Assembly (NCBI GenBank): GCA_910584435.1
Contig: CAJUAP010000048.1
Location: 1 to 31,545, forward strand
Origin: an uncultured Acetatifactor sp.
Lineage (GTDB): Bacteria; Bacillota; Clostridia; Lachnospirales; Lachnospiraceae
DNA: 31,545 nucleotides
Direction: 5' to 3'
In this document: piece after piece, positions 1 through 7,793 of the stretch
Layout: the number at the start of each line of letters is the position of its first letter
Position numbering within the stretch: the stretch's first letter is position 1
The notes under the pieces: model-generated
What the model was told of the DNA's origin: nothing
The model's input: only the letters and a program-made list of their open reading frames with translations
The model's database searches: none
Program-made: the position numbers and the translations under genes

Positions 1-14
1 AGGAGGAAAAAAGA

Positions 15-269
15 ATGGATTTCAATGAAAACTTTATCTTAGGTTGTTCTGCAATTGGTGCAGGTCTGGCGGTAATCGCCGGTATTGGACCTGGTGTTGG
101 ACAGGGTATTGCAGCAGGACATGCGGCTGCGGCAGTTGGACGTAATCCCGGTGCACAGTCTAAGGTTATGTCAACCATGCTCCTTGGACAGGCAGTGGCG
201 GAAACCACGGGTCTGTATGGTTTGCTGGTAGCAATTCTGTTATTGTTCGTGAAACCTCTTCTGCCGTAA
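15..269 (+). CDS. atpE: ATP synthase F0 subunit c
   Basis: This 84-residue protein is the c subunit, the proteolipid whose ring rotates in the membrane sector of F1Fo ATP synthase. It is a two-helix hairpin: helix 1 is about residues 7-38 with the Gly/Ala-rich packing stretch, the polar loop contains RNPGAQ (residues 43-48), and helix 2 is about 52-78. The ion-carrying carboxylate is Glu63. Gln30, Val61, Glu63, Thr64, Thr65 and Tyr68 fall where the known sodium-binding c subunit of Ilyobacter tartaricus has Q32, V63, E65, S66, T67 and Y70 (offset 2), so sodium coupling is inferred. AGGAGG at 1-6 sits 8 bases before the ATG. It is the first complete gene of the atp operon here; atpB should lie just upstream. 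Confidence 0.97.
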   Translation: MDFNENFILGCSAIGAGLAVIAGIGPGVGQGIAAGHAAAAVGRNPGAQSKVMSTMLLGQAVAETTGLYGLLVAILLLFVKPLLP

Positions 270-310
270 GATAAGTGCAGAGCTTATAGGAGGCAGAAAG
301 GAGGCAGAGA

Positions 311-853
311 ATGATACTTTTAACAGGGGGCGAGTCCATGTCGAGACTGTTTGACCTGGACTGGCAGCTGGTGGCCGATGCTGTTCTGATGATTATTGCT
401 ATCTTTTTCCTGTTCTTGATTATGAGCTATTTTCTGTTCAATCCTGTGAGGAAAATGCTGAACAGCCGCAGGGAGAAGATTCACGGCGAGCTGGAAACAG
501 CAAAGCAGGATATGGAAGAGGCTCAGAAATTAAGGGGAGAGTATGAAGCAAAACTGAAGAATATCGACAAGGAAGCGGAAGGCATTTTAAGTGAAGCCCG
601 CAAAAAGGCTCTGAACAATGAGAATCAGATCATTGCCCAGGCTAAGGAAGAAGCTGCCCGTATCTTAGAGAGGGCGCGTGTGGAGGCAGAGCTTGAGAGA
701 CAGAAGCTTTCAGATGATGTGAAGAGAGAAATCATTTCCGTAGCATCCCTTATGGCCAGCAAAGTGGTAGCAGTATCTATCGATACTACGATACAGAATC
801 AGCTGATTGATGAGACCTTAAAGGAAATGGGTGATAAGACATGGCTAAATTAG
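311..853 (+). CDS. atpF: ATP synthase F0 subunit b
   Basis: This is the b subunit, the peripheral stalk that ties F1 to the membrane stator. It has one N-terminal membrane helix (about residues 20-44) followed by a long, charged, heptad-like helix rich in Glu, Lys and Ala (about 50-150), as expected for the stalk dimer. The length of 180 residues is close to the family norm of about 160-175. The ATG at 311 was chosen because AGGAGG at 299-304 is 6 bases upstream. An in-frame ATG at 338, giving 171 residues starting MSRLF, also follows a G-rich stretch and may be the true start. The 3' end overlaps atpH by 13 bases, which suggests translational coupling. Confidence 0.95.
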   Translation: MILLTGGESMSRLFDLDWQLVADAVLMIIAIFFLFLIMSYFLFNPVRKMLNSRREKIHGELETAKQDMEEAQKLRGEYEAKLKNIDKEAEGILSEARKKALNNENQIIAQAKEEAARILERARVEAELERQKLSDDVKREIISVASLMASKVVAVSIDTTIQNQLIDETLKEMGDKTWLN

Positions 854-1395
854 TGTCCAAGACATATGGTGAAGCTTTGTATGAGATTGCCATGGAATCA
901 GGCGAGGGCAAGGCTTTGGAACTGATGGAAGAGATCCGCTGTGTCAATCAGGTGCTGGAGCAGAATCCTCAGTTTGATGAACTGATGAAACATCCTGGAA
1001 TTCCCAAACAGGATAAACTGCATGTTGTGGAAGATGTCTTTCAGGGAAGGGTCAGCGATGAGCTGGCGGGACTTTTGAAAATTGTCGTCTCCAAGGAGCG
1101 TTATAGAGATCTGCCCGATATTTTTGCGCACTTTACCGATAGGGTAAAGGAACAGCAGAAAATAGGCGTGGCTTATGTGACGACTGCGGCGGAGCTTGGC
1201 GAAGGGCAGAAAATTGCACTGGAGGCAAAGCTGCTGCAGACCAGCGGGTATAAGAAAGTGGAACTGCATTATGATGTGGATTCCTCGATCATCGGAGGGA
1301 TGATCATTCGTATCAACGACAGAGTGGTGGACAGCAGTATCCGCACGAAGTTAAATGATTTGACGAAGCAATTATTACAAATTCAGTTAGGGTAA
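841..1395 (+). CDS. atpH: ATP synthase F1 subunit delta
   Basis: This is the delta subunit (OSCP), which joins the top of the alpha-beta hexamer to the b-subunit stalk. The 184-residue protein starts with the typical AKLVSKTYGEALYEIA helix, continues as a helical N-terminal domain to about residue 105, and ends with the C-terminal domain containing the conserved SIIGGMIIRINDRVVDSSIR segment (about 148-167). Length and order match the family. The start lies inside the end of atpF, and there is no strong ribosome site of its own, so it is probably translated by coupling to atpF. Confidence 0.96.
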   Translation: MAKLVSKTYGEALYEIAMESGEGKALELMEEIRCVNQVLEQNPQFDELMKHPGIPKQDKLHVVEDVFQGRVSDELAGLLKIVVSKERYRDLPDIFAHFTDRVKEQQKIGVAYVTTAAELGEGQKIALEAKLLQTSGYKKVELHYDVDSSIIGGMIIRINDRVVDSSIRTKLNDLTKQLLQIQLG

Positions 1396-1423
1396 CTGAC
1401 TGGAAGAAAGGTGCGACAGATCC

Positions 1424-2941
1424 ATGAATTTAAGACCGGAAGAAATAAGTTCAGTGATCAAGGATCAGATTAAGCGGTATGCCTCTACATTGGATGTATC
1501 CGATGTGGGTACTGTAATACAGGTTGCAGACGGTATTGCCCGTGTGCATGGATTGGAAAATGCCATGCAGGGCGAACTGCTGGAATTCCCTGGTGAAGTT
1601 TACGGCATGGTGCTGAATCTGGAAGAAGATAACGTGGGCGTGGTATTGCTGGGAAGCGCCAGGAATATCAATGAAGGGGATACGGTCAAGACCACAGGGC
1701 GCGTGGTAGAAGTGCCGGTGGGTGATGCTCTGCTGGGGCGTGTTGTGAATTCCCTGGGGCAGCCCATTGACGGCAAGGGGCCTATCCAGACCGCTAAATA
1801 CCGTAAGATTGAACGTGTGGCAAGCGGCGTTATCACGAGGAAAAGTGTAGATACGCCTCTTCAGACGGGTATCAAGGCAATTGATGCCATGATTCCCATT
1901 GGAAGAGGACAGAGAGAGTTAATTATCGGAGACCGTCAGACAGGTAAGACGGCAATTGCAATTGATACCATTATTAACCAGAAGGGGCAGAATGTAAAAT
2001 GTATTTATGTTGCCATCGGACAGAAGGCTTCCACCATTGCTAATATCGTGAAGACTTTGGAAGAGTATGGCGCCATGGCATATACCACCGTGGTGGTGTC
2101 CACGGCCAGCGATCTTGCTCCCCTGCAGTATATTGCTCCCTATTCAGGCTGCGCCATCGGTGAAGAGTGGATGGAAAACGGCGAGGATGTATTGGTGATA
2201 TACGATGACTTGAGTAAACATGCTACGGCATATCGTACACTCTCCCTGCTGCTCCGGCGTCCGCCAGGCCGTGAGGCATATCCCGGCGATGTGTTCTACC
2301 TGCATTCCAGGTTATTGGAGAGAGCAGTCAGGATGAGTGAGGAATATGGCGGCGGTTCTCTGACCGCACTTCCTATTATTGAGACACAGGCAGGCGATGT
2401 GTCCGCATATATTCCTACGAATGTCATCTCCATTACTGACGGACAGATTTACCTGGAGACAGAGATGTTTAACTCCGGTTTCCGTCCGGCTATCAATGCA
2501 GGACTTTCCGTATCAAGAGTGGGCGGTGCGGCGCAGATTAAGGCTATGAAGAAGATTGCGGCGCCCATACGTACAGAGCTGGCGCAGTATAGAGAGCTGG
2601 CAAGTTTTGCACAGTTCGGCTCTGAATTGGATGATGATACCAAGGAGAAGCTGGCACAGGGCGAGCGTATCAAAGAGGTGCTCAAACAGCCTCAGTATGC
2701 TCCCATGCCGGTACAGTATCAGGTTATTATCATCTATGCGGTAACAAAGAAATATCTGCTGGATGTGCCTGTGGATAAGATCACTCAATTCGAAAAGGAA
2801 TTCTTTGAATTCCTGGATACGAAATATCCGGAAGTACCCGGTAATATTGCGGCGGAAAAAGTGATTTCCGATGCCACGGAAGAGGTGCTTCAGAAGGCCA
2901 TTGCAGAATTCAAGCAGCAGTTTATGCAGCACGTCGGATAA
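1424..2941 (+). CDS. atpA: ATP synthase F1 subunit alpha
   Basis: This 505-residue protein is the non-catalytic nucleotide-binding alpha subunit of the F1 hexamer. The N-terminal beta-barrel covers about residues 25-95. The P-loop GDRQTGKT is at residues 169-176. The alpha signature PAINAGLSVSRVGGAAQ lies near residue 360, and the C-terminal helical bundle follows. The length is normal for the family and there is no sign of damage. It follows atpH by 28 bases in the operon. Confidence 0.98.
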   Translation: MNLRPEEISSVIKDQIKRYASTLDVSDVGTVIQVADGIARVHGLENAMQGELLEFPGEVYGMVLNLEEDNVGVVLLGSARNINEGDTVKTTGRVVEVPVGDALLGRVVNSLGQPIDGKGPIQTAKYRKIERVASGVITRKSVDTPLQTGIKAIDAMIPIGRGQRELIIGDRQTGKTAIAIDTIINQKGQNVKCIYVAIGQKASTIANIVKTLEEYGAMAYTTVVVSTASDLAPLQYIAPYSGCAIGEEWMENGEDVLVIYDDLSKHATAYRTLSLLLRRPPGREAYPGDVFYLHSRLLERAVRMSEEYGGGSLTALPIIETQAGDVSAYIPTNVISITDGQIYLETEMFNSGFRPAINAGLSVSRVGGAAQIKAMKKIAAPIRTELAQYRELASFAQFGSELDDDTKEKLAQGERIKEVLKQPQYAPMPVQYQVIIIYAVTKKYLLDVPVDKITQFEKEFFEFLDTKYPEVPGNIAAEKVISDATEEVLQKAIAEFKQQFMQHVG

Positions 2942-3193
2942 ATTGCCGTCATGCGATATAACGAAAGACCGCCAGCCGGATTCCGGTTCTGAGCAGACTG
3001 GTATACTCACGAGCGATGAAATCTGCCGCAATGACCTTGGCGCATTTCGCTTGTGAGTCGGGTTACTTGGCAGGTTTTAGTGGCCGTCAATATAAATTCC
3101 GGCGGTCTTGAGTATAAGTAGAAAGAGAGCAGCTTTTCAGGACTTTGAAGAGAATGATAAGGAAGAGAATGAAAAGTGCGAGAGGGATAGAAT
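2942..3193 (+). other. atpA-atpG spacer with long imperfect hairpin
   Basis: The 252-base spacer holds no convincing gene. Its main feature is an inverted repeat: CTCACGAGCGA at 3007-3017 pairs with TCGCTTGTGAG at 3048-3058 (10 Watson-Crick pairs plus one G-T). Further weaker pairing is possible inside the roughly 30-base loop. A second short inverted pair, GACCGCC at 2967-2973 and GGCGGTC at 3101-3107, brackets the whole hairpin. No T-run follows, so it is not a standard terminator. A role in processing or in setting relative subunit expression is possible, as is a dispersed repeat; neither can be decided here. Confidence 0.6.
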
Positions 3194-4108
3194 ATGGCAT
3201 CGATGCGTGATATCAAGCGCCGCAAGAGCAGTATTCAGGGTACACAGCAGATTACAAAAGCTATGAAGCTGGTATCCACCGTCAAACTGCAGCGGGCCAG
3301 AGCAAGTGCAGAGCGTTCCAAGGACTATTTCAACTGTATGTACGATACGGTAAATAGTATATTGAAGCGTATAGGGCATGTGGAGCATAAGTATCTTGCA
3401 TCTAATACCTCAGGAGAGTCTGCCGGTTCGGAAAATGCAGAGAGGAACCGGAAAAAGGCTGTTATTGTGATTACTTCTAACAGGGGGCTGGCCGGCGGCT
3501 ATAATTCCAATGTGATTAAGCTGGTAACCAGGCATCCTGAATGGAATAAAGAAGATTTGCAGATTTTCTGCCTTGGGAATAAGGGGCGGGAGGCATTTAC
3601 ACGATATGGTTATGAGGTGAAGGATTGCAATAGTGATATTGTGGAGAGCCCTGTGTATGCGGATGCAAGAATATTGTCGGAAAAACTTCTCAAATCCTTT
3701 GCAGACGGTGAAATAGGAGAGATTTACTTGGCATATACCGCATTTAAAAATACGGTGAGCCATATCCCTACTCTGCTGCGTCTTCTTCCTGTGGAAGCAG
3801 GAAGTGATGATGAGTCAGTAGAAGGAAGCGATGGGGCCAGAGAGGCAGCTGCGGTTATGAATTTCGAACCGGAGGATGCGGAGGCATTGGATTTGCTGAT
3901 ACCAAAGTATGTCACAAGTTTGATTTACGGCGCATTGCGGGAATCCATTGCCAGTGAAAACGGTGCCCGTATGCAGGCGATGGACAGTGCCACCAGCAAT
4001 GCGGAGGAAATGATAAGCGATCTGACATTGAAATATAACAGAGCCCGTCAGGGTTCTATTACACAGGAATTGACGGAGATTATAGCCGGGGCAGAGGCTC
4101 TTGGCTGA
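3194..4108 (+). CDS. atpG: ATP synthase F1 subunit gamma
   Basis: This is the central rotor shaft of F1. The N-terminal coiled-coil helix starts ASMRDIKRRKSSIQGTQQIT, the Rossmann-like middle contains the ITSNRGLAGGYN motif (about residues 93-104), and the C-terminal helix ends in the SNAEEMISDLTLKYNRARQ segment, all standard for the family. At 304 residues it is slightly longer than the usual 285-290. The extra length appears to be an acidic, low-complexity insertion around residues 197-218 (GSDDESVEGSDGAREA), probably a surface loop. The purine-rich ribosome site is only moderate. Confidence 0.97.
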   Translation: MASMRDIKRRKSSIQGTQQITKAMKLVSTVKLQRARASAERSKDYFNCMYDTVNSILKRIGHVEHKYLASNTSGESAGSENAERNRKKAVIVITSNRGLAGGYNSNVIKLVTRHPEWNKEDLQIFCLGNKGREAFTRYGYEVKDCNSDIVESPVYADARILSEKLLKSFADGEIGEIYLAYTAFKNTVSHIPTLLRLLPVEAGSDDESVEGSDGAREAAAVMNFEPEDAEALDLLIPKYVTSLIYGALRESIASENGARMQAMDSATSNAEEMISDLTLKYNRARQGSITQELTEIIAGAEALG

Positions 4109-4177
4109 ATGTGAAGCAGTAATCTATGGATTAATGAATCAGAATTTGTCCGTGGGAGCGGACGGAAAGAGGTTGAA

Positions 4178-5572
4178 ATGGCAGGAGAAAACAGAGGTAA
4201 GGTTACTCAGGTCATTGGTGCGGTGCTTGATATCCGTTTCGATGAGGGTAAGCTTCCTGAGATTAACGAAGCAATCCGCATTCCTACCAGCGACGGAGGT
4301 GAACTGACGGCAGAGGTGTCCCAGCATTTGGGTGATGATACTGTCAGATGTATTGCCATGGGAAGCACTGACGGTCTGGTGAGGGGCATGGATGCGGTTG
4401 CCACGGGTGCGCCCATTTCTGTTCCGGTAGGTGAGAAGACTTTGGGCAGGATCTTTAACGTTTTGGGCCAGCCCATTGATAATAAACCTGCGCCTGAGGG
4501 GGTCTCTTATGAACCCATTCACAGAGCCGCACCGAAATTTGAGGAACAGGCTACGGAAAAGGAATTATTGGAGACAGGAATCAAGGTAGTTGACTTGCTC
4601 TGCCCTTATCAGAAGGGTGGTAAGATTGGATTGTTCGGTGGTGCCGGTGTTGGTAAGACCGTCTTGATTCAGGAGCTGATACGTAATATTGCAACAGAGC
4701 ATGGCGGATATTCCGTATTTACCGGTGTGGGTGAGCGTACCCGTGAAGGGAACGATCTTTATCATGAAATGACGGAATCAGGTGTTATTGATAAGACCAC
4801 CATGGTATTTGGTCAGATGAATGAACCTCCGGGCGCCAGAATGCGTGTGGGTCTGACAGGTCTGACCATGGCAGAGTATTTCCGTGATAAGGGCGGAAAA
4901 GACGTGCTGCTGTTTATTGATAATATTTTCCGATTTACACAGGCAGGTAGTGAGGTGTCCGCATTGCTGGGCCGTATGCCTTCCGCAGTGGGGTATCAGC
5001 CTACGCTGCAGACGGAGATGGGTGCGCTTCAGGAGCGTATTACTTCTACCAGGAACGGTTCCATCACTTCCGTTCAGGCAGTATATGTGCCGGCAGACGA
5101 CTTGACTGACCCGGCGCCTGCAACAACATTTGCCCATTTGGATGCAACCACTGTGTTGTCCCGTTCTATTGTGGAGCTGGGAATTTATCCTGCGGTTGAT
5201 CCGCTGGAATCCACTTCCCGTATTCTGGATCCCAGAATTGTGGGTGATGAGCATTATCAAACAGCCCGCGGCGTACAGGAGATTTTACAGCGTTATAAGG
5301 AATTGCAGGATATTATTGCTATTTTGGGCATGGATGAATTGTCGGAAGAGGATAAGCTGGTGGTATCCCGTGCCCGTAAAGTGCAGAGATTTTTGTCTCA
5401 GCCATTCTTCGTGGCTGGCCAGTTTACTGGTATGGAAGGTAAATATGTGCCCATTAATGAGACCATTCGCGGTTTCAAGGAGATTCTGGAAGGCAGGCAT
5501 GATGATATTCCTGAGAGCTATTTCCTGAACGCAGGCAGTATTGATGATGTATTAGCTAAGTGTGAGAAGTAA
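4178..5572 (+). CDS. atpD: ATP synthase F1 subunit beta
   Basis: This 464-residue protein is the catalytic subunit of F1, which makes or hydrolyses ATP. The N-terminal barrel covers about residues 5-78. The P-loop GGAGVGKT is at residues 154-161, followed by the catalytic GERTREGNDLY segment about 25 residues later. The Walker B strand DVLLFIDNIFRFTQAGSE and the PSAVGYQPTL motif are present. The C-terminal DELSEEDK (DELSEED) segment is intact. Length and motifs are normal. AGAGG lies just before the ATG, and the gene follows atpG by 69 bases. Confidence 0.98.
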   Translation: MAGENRGKVTQVIGAVLDIRFDEGKLPEINEAIRIPTSDGGELTAEVSQHLGDDTVRCIAMGSTDGLVRGMDAVATGAPISVPVGEKTLGRIFNVLGQPIDNKPAPEGVSYEPIHRAAPKFEEQATEKELLETGIKVVDLLCPYQKGGKIGLFGGAGVGKTVLIQELIRNIATEHGGYSVFTGVGERTREGNDLYHEMTESGVIDKTTMVFGQMNEPPGARMRVGLTGLTMAEYFRDKGGKDVLLFIDNIFRFTQAGSEVSALLGRMPSAVGYQPTLQTEMGALQERITSTRNGSITSVQAVYVPADDLTDPAPATTFAHLDATTVLSRSIVELGIYPAVDPLESTSRILDPRIVGDEHYQTARGVQEILQRYKELQDIIAILGMDELSEEDKLVVSRARKVQRFLSQPFFVAGQFTGMEGKYVPINETIRGFKEILEGRHDDIPESYFLNAGSIDDVLAKCEK

Positions 5573-5659
5573 TCTAACCGTTTGCGGCAGAGGCCGCTTC
5601 GCGAAGATTTTCTACGGCGCAAGAGCAGCGGCTGCTCACATGGACTGAGAGGTATAATT
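5573..5659 (+). repeat. palindromic spacer between atpD and atpC
   Basis: This 87-base spacer is rich in short self-complementary sequence, including a perfect 10-bp palindrome CTTCGCGAAG at 5597-5606 and the segment AGCAGCGGCTGCTC near 5624-5637. The open frame running into atpC from 5582 crosses this palindromic DNA and lacks a ribosome site, so the spacer is better read as non-coding. It may be a short dispersed element or a processing hairpin. Confidence 0.4.
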
Positions 5660-6064
5660 ATGGCAGATAAAAATGGTTTTCTTCTGCGTATCGTTACTCC
5701 TGACAAAGTGTTTTATGAGAATCAGGTGGATATGGTGGAGTTTAATACCACAGAGGGCGAGATTGGCATATTGCCGGGGCATATTCCTATGACAGTGATC
5801 GTAAAGCCCGGTATCCTGAATATCAGTGAGCCGGAGGCGGAGAAGGAGGCGGCCCTGCATGCAGGGTTCGCTGAAATTCTTCCGGAGGGTGTGACAATTC
5901 TTGCAGAGGTCATTGAATGGCCGGGCGAGATTGATGAAAAACGTGCGGTGGCGGCAAAGGAACGGGCAGAAGAACGTCTGCGCAGCAGGACACCGAATAC
6001 GGATGTTGCCAGAGCAGAGACCGCTCTGCAGAGGGCTTTGGCGCGAATTCAGGTGTTGAAGTAA
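5660..6064 (+). CDS. atpC: ATP synthase F1 subunit epsilon
   Basis: The epsilon subunit links the gamma shaft to the c-ring and inhibits ATP hydrolysis. The 134-residue protein has the N-terminal beta-sandwich with the typical FNTTEGEIGILPGHIPM segment (about residues 28-44), followed by a two-helix C-terminal domain. The ATG at 5660 is preferred to the longer in-frame ATG at 5582 because GAGAGG lies at the right distance and the family normally starts just before the first beta strand. It is the last gene of the atp operon. A hairpin follows at 6067-6091 but has no T-run. Confidence 0.96.
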   Translation: MADKNGFLLRIVTPDKVFYENQVDMVEFNTTEGEIGILPGHIPMTVIVKPGILNISEPEAEKEAALHAGFAEILPEGVTILAEVIEWPGEIDEKRAVAAKERAEERLRSRTPNTDVARAETALQRALARIQVLK

Positions 6065-6212
6065 ATAGCAGCCGGTCCGGGATGGGCTGCTGTGCCATGG
6101 GAAGCTGTCCGGATATTGCGATGATGTGGGCAGATTAAGTGATAATTGCTGCGGCGGATTCAGTAACAATTGGATGAAAACACGCATATGCTGTTAAAAA
6201 ACCGAAAGAAGA

Positions 6213-6620
6213 ATGCATATGGGATTTCATTCTAAATTATTACAGCCGTTGCCGGAAAACGAAGTAAGGGGCTGGAATGGGCCCCTTCCTTTTTATATGA
6301 CTTATCCCGACTATTATGGAGAAGGGAATGAGGCGAAACTGCTGCAGGATTTGGAGTATCTGCAGCAGCTGTATCCTAATGATGTAAAGCGCTATCGGAT
6401 CAGAATAGCAGAGATTTTAGATAAAGCAGACTATGAAGGCAGCATGATATATGATGAATACCCCGACAGATACAGCCTGCAGGCTCTGGCGAAATCAATA
6501 GGTAAGATTCTGGGCCAGGAAGAAAAGAATCCGCCCCATGAGGATATGATTGTTATCCTATTGTTTAATGAGGTATATAAACGCCGGCATGGAGGCCGCA
6601 GAGGGAAAATATATTATTGA
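6213..6620 (+). CDS. small protein of unknown function
   Basis: The function is not recognised. The 135-residue soluble protein is rich in Tyr, Glu and Leu, with a mainly helical central part and two distinctive stretches, YLQQLYPNDVKRYRIRIAEI (about residues 50-69) and DYEGSMIYDEYPDRYSLQAL (about 74-93). It has no signal peptide, membrane segment or metal-binding cysteine cluster, and a basic C-terminus. Proteins of this appearance are, to my memory, common as hypothetical proteins in Lachnospiraceae. The start is uncertain: the ATG at 6219 is better spaced from the weak AGAAG site than the one at 6213. The next gene begins 12 bases later, so the two probably share a transcript. Confidence 0.85.
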   Translation: MHMGFHSKLLQPLPENEVRGWNGPLPFYMTYPDYYGEGNEAKLLQDLEYLQQLYPNDVKRYRIRIAEILDKADYEGSMIYDEYPDRYSLQALAKSIGKILGQEEKNPPHEDMIVILLFNEVYKRRHGGRRGKIYY

Positions 6621-6632
6621 AGATAGAAGAAA

Positions 6633-7793
6633 ATGATGGATGAACTTAGAGAGCTTTTCCGGCGGATGCTGGATCAGAATTTGATACAGATTGTACTCAG
6701 CAATACCAGGGATGCCAATCAGGCGGTGAAGGTAAAAGTCAGGCCGGTGGTGATACGGAATGAGCTGTATTTTCAGGAGACCCTTTACCGTGGGACACAG
6801 GTGTTTCACTCCAATTATCAGAGGGAGGAAATGACAGAGCGGCTGTGCCGCTATATGGAGAATTTGTTTCGGCAGGCGCAGTTGGGAGCTGTGGGCGAAG
6901 AGGCAACGGTTTTGGTGAGTAAAAAAGGAGCGGTCAATATAAAACGCAGACGAAGGCCGGACGGGAAAACAGGACAGGAACAGAGGGAGCTGTCACACAA
7001 TCGCGCCAAACAGTATATTTTACAGGAGGGGCAGCCGGCAGACTTTTTGATTGGCCTGGGAGTCCAGACAGCGGATGGGCGGATTGCCAAAGCAAGGTAT
7101 GATAAATTCCGGCAGATTAACCGCTATTTGGAATTGATAGAGGATATCATGGATAAGCTTCCTGCAGACAGAACCCTTCGTATTGTTGATTTTGGCTGTG
7201 GGAAGTCTTATTTGACATTTGCTATGTATTATTATCTGCACAAGCTGCAGCACAGGGATATTCATGTGACCGGATTGGATTTGAAGGAGGATGTGATACT
7301 GCACTGCAGGGAGCTGGCGGAAAAACTGCATTATGACAGGCTGGAGTTTAAGCAGGGCGATATCAGCAGTTTTCAGGGTGCGGATCATGTGGATATGGTG
7401 GTGTCATTACATGCCTGTGATAAGGCAACGGATTATGCCCTGGAAAAGGCTGTCAAGTGGGGAGCTGAGGTTATTTTGGCGGTGCCCTGCTGTCAGCATG
7501 AGCTGAACGGGCAGATACATTGCAGCGAACTGCAGCCCATATTGAAATACGGAGTCATCAGGGAACGTATGGCGGCGCTGATAACAGATGCTCTGCGGGC
7601 AGATCTGCTTGAAGAAAACGGTTATGACACTCAGATTCTGGAGTTTATTGATATGGAACATACGCCTAAAAATCTTATGATACGGGCAGTAAAGGCATCC
7701 GGTATGCGGCCGAAGTCTGCCATGCAGTCGGAGGCTGTCAGGAAAGTGATGGAATTTTTACATGTGAATCCTGCATTGAAGGAGCTGCTATGA
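6633..7793 (+). CDS. class I SAM-dependent methyltransferase
   Basis: This 386-residue protein has an unassigned N-terminal domain (about residues 1-140) followed by a Rossmann methyltransferase domain. The SAM-binding motif I is IVDFGCGKSYLTF (about residues 184-196), the acidic end of the second strand is VTGLDLKED, and the later strand carries VSLHACDKATDYAL. The PCCQHE motif follows about 25 residues after that. The DFGCGKSY, LHACD and PCCQHE combination resembles the PF13679 (Methyltransf_32) group that includes METTL25-like proteins. The substrate is unknown. The stop codon overlaps the start of the next gene (ATGA at 7790-7793), so the two are likely co-translated. Confidence 0.88.
   Translation: MMDELRELFRRMLDQNLIQIVLSNTRDANQAVKVKVRPVVIRNELYFQETLYRGTQVFHSNYQREEMTERLCRYMENLFRQAQLGAVGEEATVLVSKKGAVNIKRRRRPDGKTGQEQRELSHNRAKQYILQEGQPADFLIGLGVQTADGRIAKARYDKFRQINRYLELIEDIMDKLPADRTLRIVDFGCGKSYLTFAMYYYLHKLQHRDIHVTGLDLKEDVILHCRELAEKLHYDRLEFKQGDISSFQGADHVDMVVSLHACDKATDYALEKAVKWGAEVILAVPCCQHELNGQIHCSELQPILKYGVIRERMAALITDALRADLLEENGYDTQILEFIDMEHTPKNLMIRAVKASGMRPKSAMQSEAVRKVMEFLHVNPALKELL

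Noticed and set aside
5582..5659. Extended N-terminus of AtpC
   Set aside because: The extra 26 codons run through palindromic spacer DNA without a ribosome site, and the family starts at the later ATG.
6067..6091. Terminator after atpC
   Set aside because: AGCAGCC/GGCTGCT forms a 7-bp hairpin but no T-run follows; termination cannot be claimed.
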